Shown here one piece after another: positions 13,481 through 14,150 of a stretch of DNA of 14,150 bases (its first letter is position 1; every line of letters starts with the position of its first letter). Position numbers and translations under genes: made by a program. Below the pieces are notes generated by a model that was given only the letters and a program-made list of their open reading frames with translations, was not told the DNA's origin and did no database searches. This DNA comes from Sphingomonadales bacterium UBA1936. GTDB lineage: Bacteria > Pseudomonadota > Alphaproteobacteria > Sphingomonadales > Sphingomonadaceae. The stretch spans positions 1-14,150 of the forward strand of contig DDFE01000202.1 of assembly GCA_002336985.1 (NCBI GenBank), given 5' to 3'.

Positions 13481-14150
13481 ATGCTGACGCTTTCCACTGG
13501 CGGGGCAGTCCTTGTCGGCGTCGTGATGGCGCTGTGGCTGATGGCGGCCGCATGGGCCGTGATCACCGGACTGAGGCTGCGGAATCGCGCGACATTCGCG
13601 GACAGTCAGGCCGACCGGTTGGCGGCGCTGCTCGACACGGCGCCTGCGCTTCCGGTTGCGGTCAAGCCGGACGGCCGTGTCGAGGCACCCGACCGGCTGG
13701 GCCAGTGGCTTGGCCTGCCGAAAACACCGGGCTTTATCGTCGATTTTTCGGGAAAGGCGGGTGGGCTGACTGCCGCCGATTGTGCCGCGCTTGCCGCTGA
13801 CGTGACCGGTGCGCAGCGCACGGGCGCGAAGTTCGCGCGATCGGTCAAGACGATGGGGTCCGACCGCACATTGCTCATGAAGGGCGGCCCTGCGCCGCTG
13901 TCGCTGGGCCCCCCGGGCAGCGTCATGTTCTGGGTTTTCGACGCCACCGAGAGCCAGGCCGAGATCGGACGCCTGTCGGTCGAAGTCGATCGCACGACGC
14001 GCGCCTTCGAATCGCTGTCTCGCCTGATCGAATCCGCGCCTATTCCGATGTGGTTCCGCGGAGCCGACCTGCGCCTGACCCTGGTCAACAAGGCCTATGT
14101 CGAGGCTGTCGACGCGGCGAGCGCGCAGGACGTGATCGCGCGCGGCATGG
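13481..14150 (+). CDS. Membrane-anchored PAS-domain protein, probably sensor histidine kinase (3' end outside window)
   Basis: The frame stays open from ATG 13481 to the right edge (223 codons), with an in-frame stop just upstream at 13469, so this is the first usable start. An N-terminal transmembrane helix (about residues 8-29, GGAVLVGVVMALWLMAAAWAV) anchors it. A degenerate PAS-like region follows (DTAPALPVAVKPDGRV to PGFIVDFSG), and a second PAS begins near FESLSRLIESAPIPMWFRGADLRLTLVNKAYVEA. No kinase domain is in the window. In many alphaproteobacteria a PAS histidine kinase of the DivL type lies near ahcY and/or tsaE, so a DivL-like cell-cycle kinase is a reasonable inference but not shown here. 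No strong ribosome site is visible. Confidence 0.75.
   Translation, partial: MLTLSTGGAVLVGVVMALWLMAAAWAVITGLRLRNRATFADSQADRLAALLDTAPALPVAVKPDGRVEAPDRLGQWLGLPKTPGFIVDFSGKAGGLTAADCAALAADVTGAQRTGAKFARSVKTMGSDRTLLMKGGPAPLSLGPPGSVMFWVFDATESQAEIGRLSVEVDRTTRAFESLSRLIESAPIPMWFRGADLRLTLVNKAYVEAVDAASAQDVIARGM

Noticed and set aside
13449..13487. 12-codon leader frame (MALVMARDIHTC) overlapping the PAS-protein start
   Set aside because: It overlaps the downstream ATG, which could imply coupling, but it has no ribosome-binding site and no attenuator-like codon pattern.

Overview
The window is GC-rich DNA with the gene content, codon use and protein variants of an alphaproteobacterium, most likely order Sphingomonadales. 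Supporting genes are tig, clpP and clpX, a Prx5-type peroxiredoxin, the long bacterial form of AhcY, a PAS-GGDEF-EAL-PilZ protein, and a membrane PAS protein beside ahcY. The assignment is inference from gene content, not from a database search.

Layout. Positions 2-1371 (+) hold the 3' part of an M48 metallopeptidase with a TPR-like tail, overlapping by 4 bp (ATGA) a small secreted protein. A 45-codon proline/acid-rich gene (1375-1512, -) follows; it is short and easily missed. Then come tRNA-Leu(UAG) with encoded CCA, a strong hairpin, and trigger factor (tig) with a His/Cys cluster and a Lys/Ala tail. After a hairpin terminator there is a membrane family-2 glycosyltransferase. A 272-bp non-coding palindromic element (4355-4626) sits exactly in that gene's stop codon. 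Next are a possible heat-shock promoter, clpP and clpX, with a clear terminator after clpX.

The second half has the c-di-GMP protein (6897-9158, +), converging with 3 bp between stops on AMP nucleosidase (amn, -). Upstream of amn on the same strand lies the peroxiredoxin. Divergent to that is a secreted four-cysteine protein of unknown function. Then comes ahcY, with a perfect 20-bp palindrome and a hairpin enclosing its ribosome-binding site, closed by a long terminator. The window ends inside a membrane-anchored PAS protein, probably a DivL-like sensor kinase.

How the genes work together. Tig, ClpP and ClpX form a protein-folding and degradation cluster, here interrupted by the glycosyltransferase gene and the palindromic element. 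AhcY (SAH recycling) and Amn (AMP to adenine) both act in adenosine/adenine and methyl-cycle metabolism, but they are separately transcribed, so this is context only.

The most unusual item is the 272-bp element. It has 23-bp perfect terminal inverted repeats flanked by TA and encodes no convincing protein. As single strand it can fold into a closing stem plus three hairpins, a cloverleaf-like shape. It looks like a non-autonomous, MITE-like mobile element. The second most interesting item is the palindrome plus RBS hairpin at ahcY, which suggests two layers of control.
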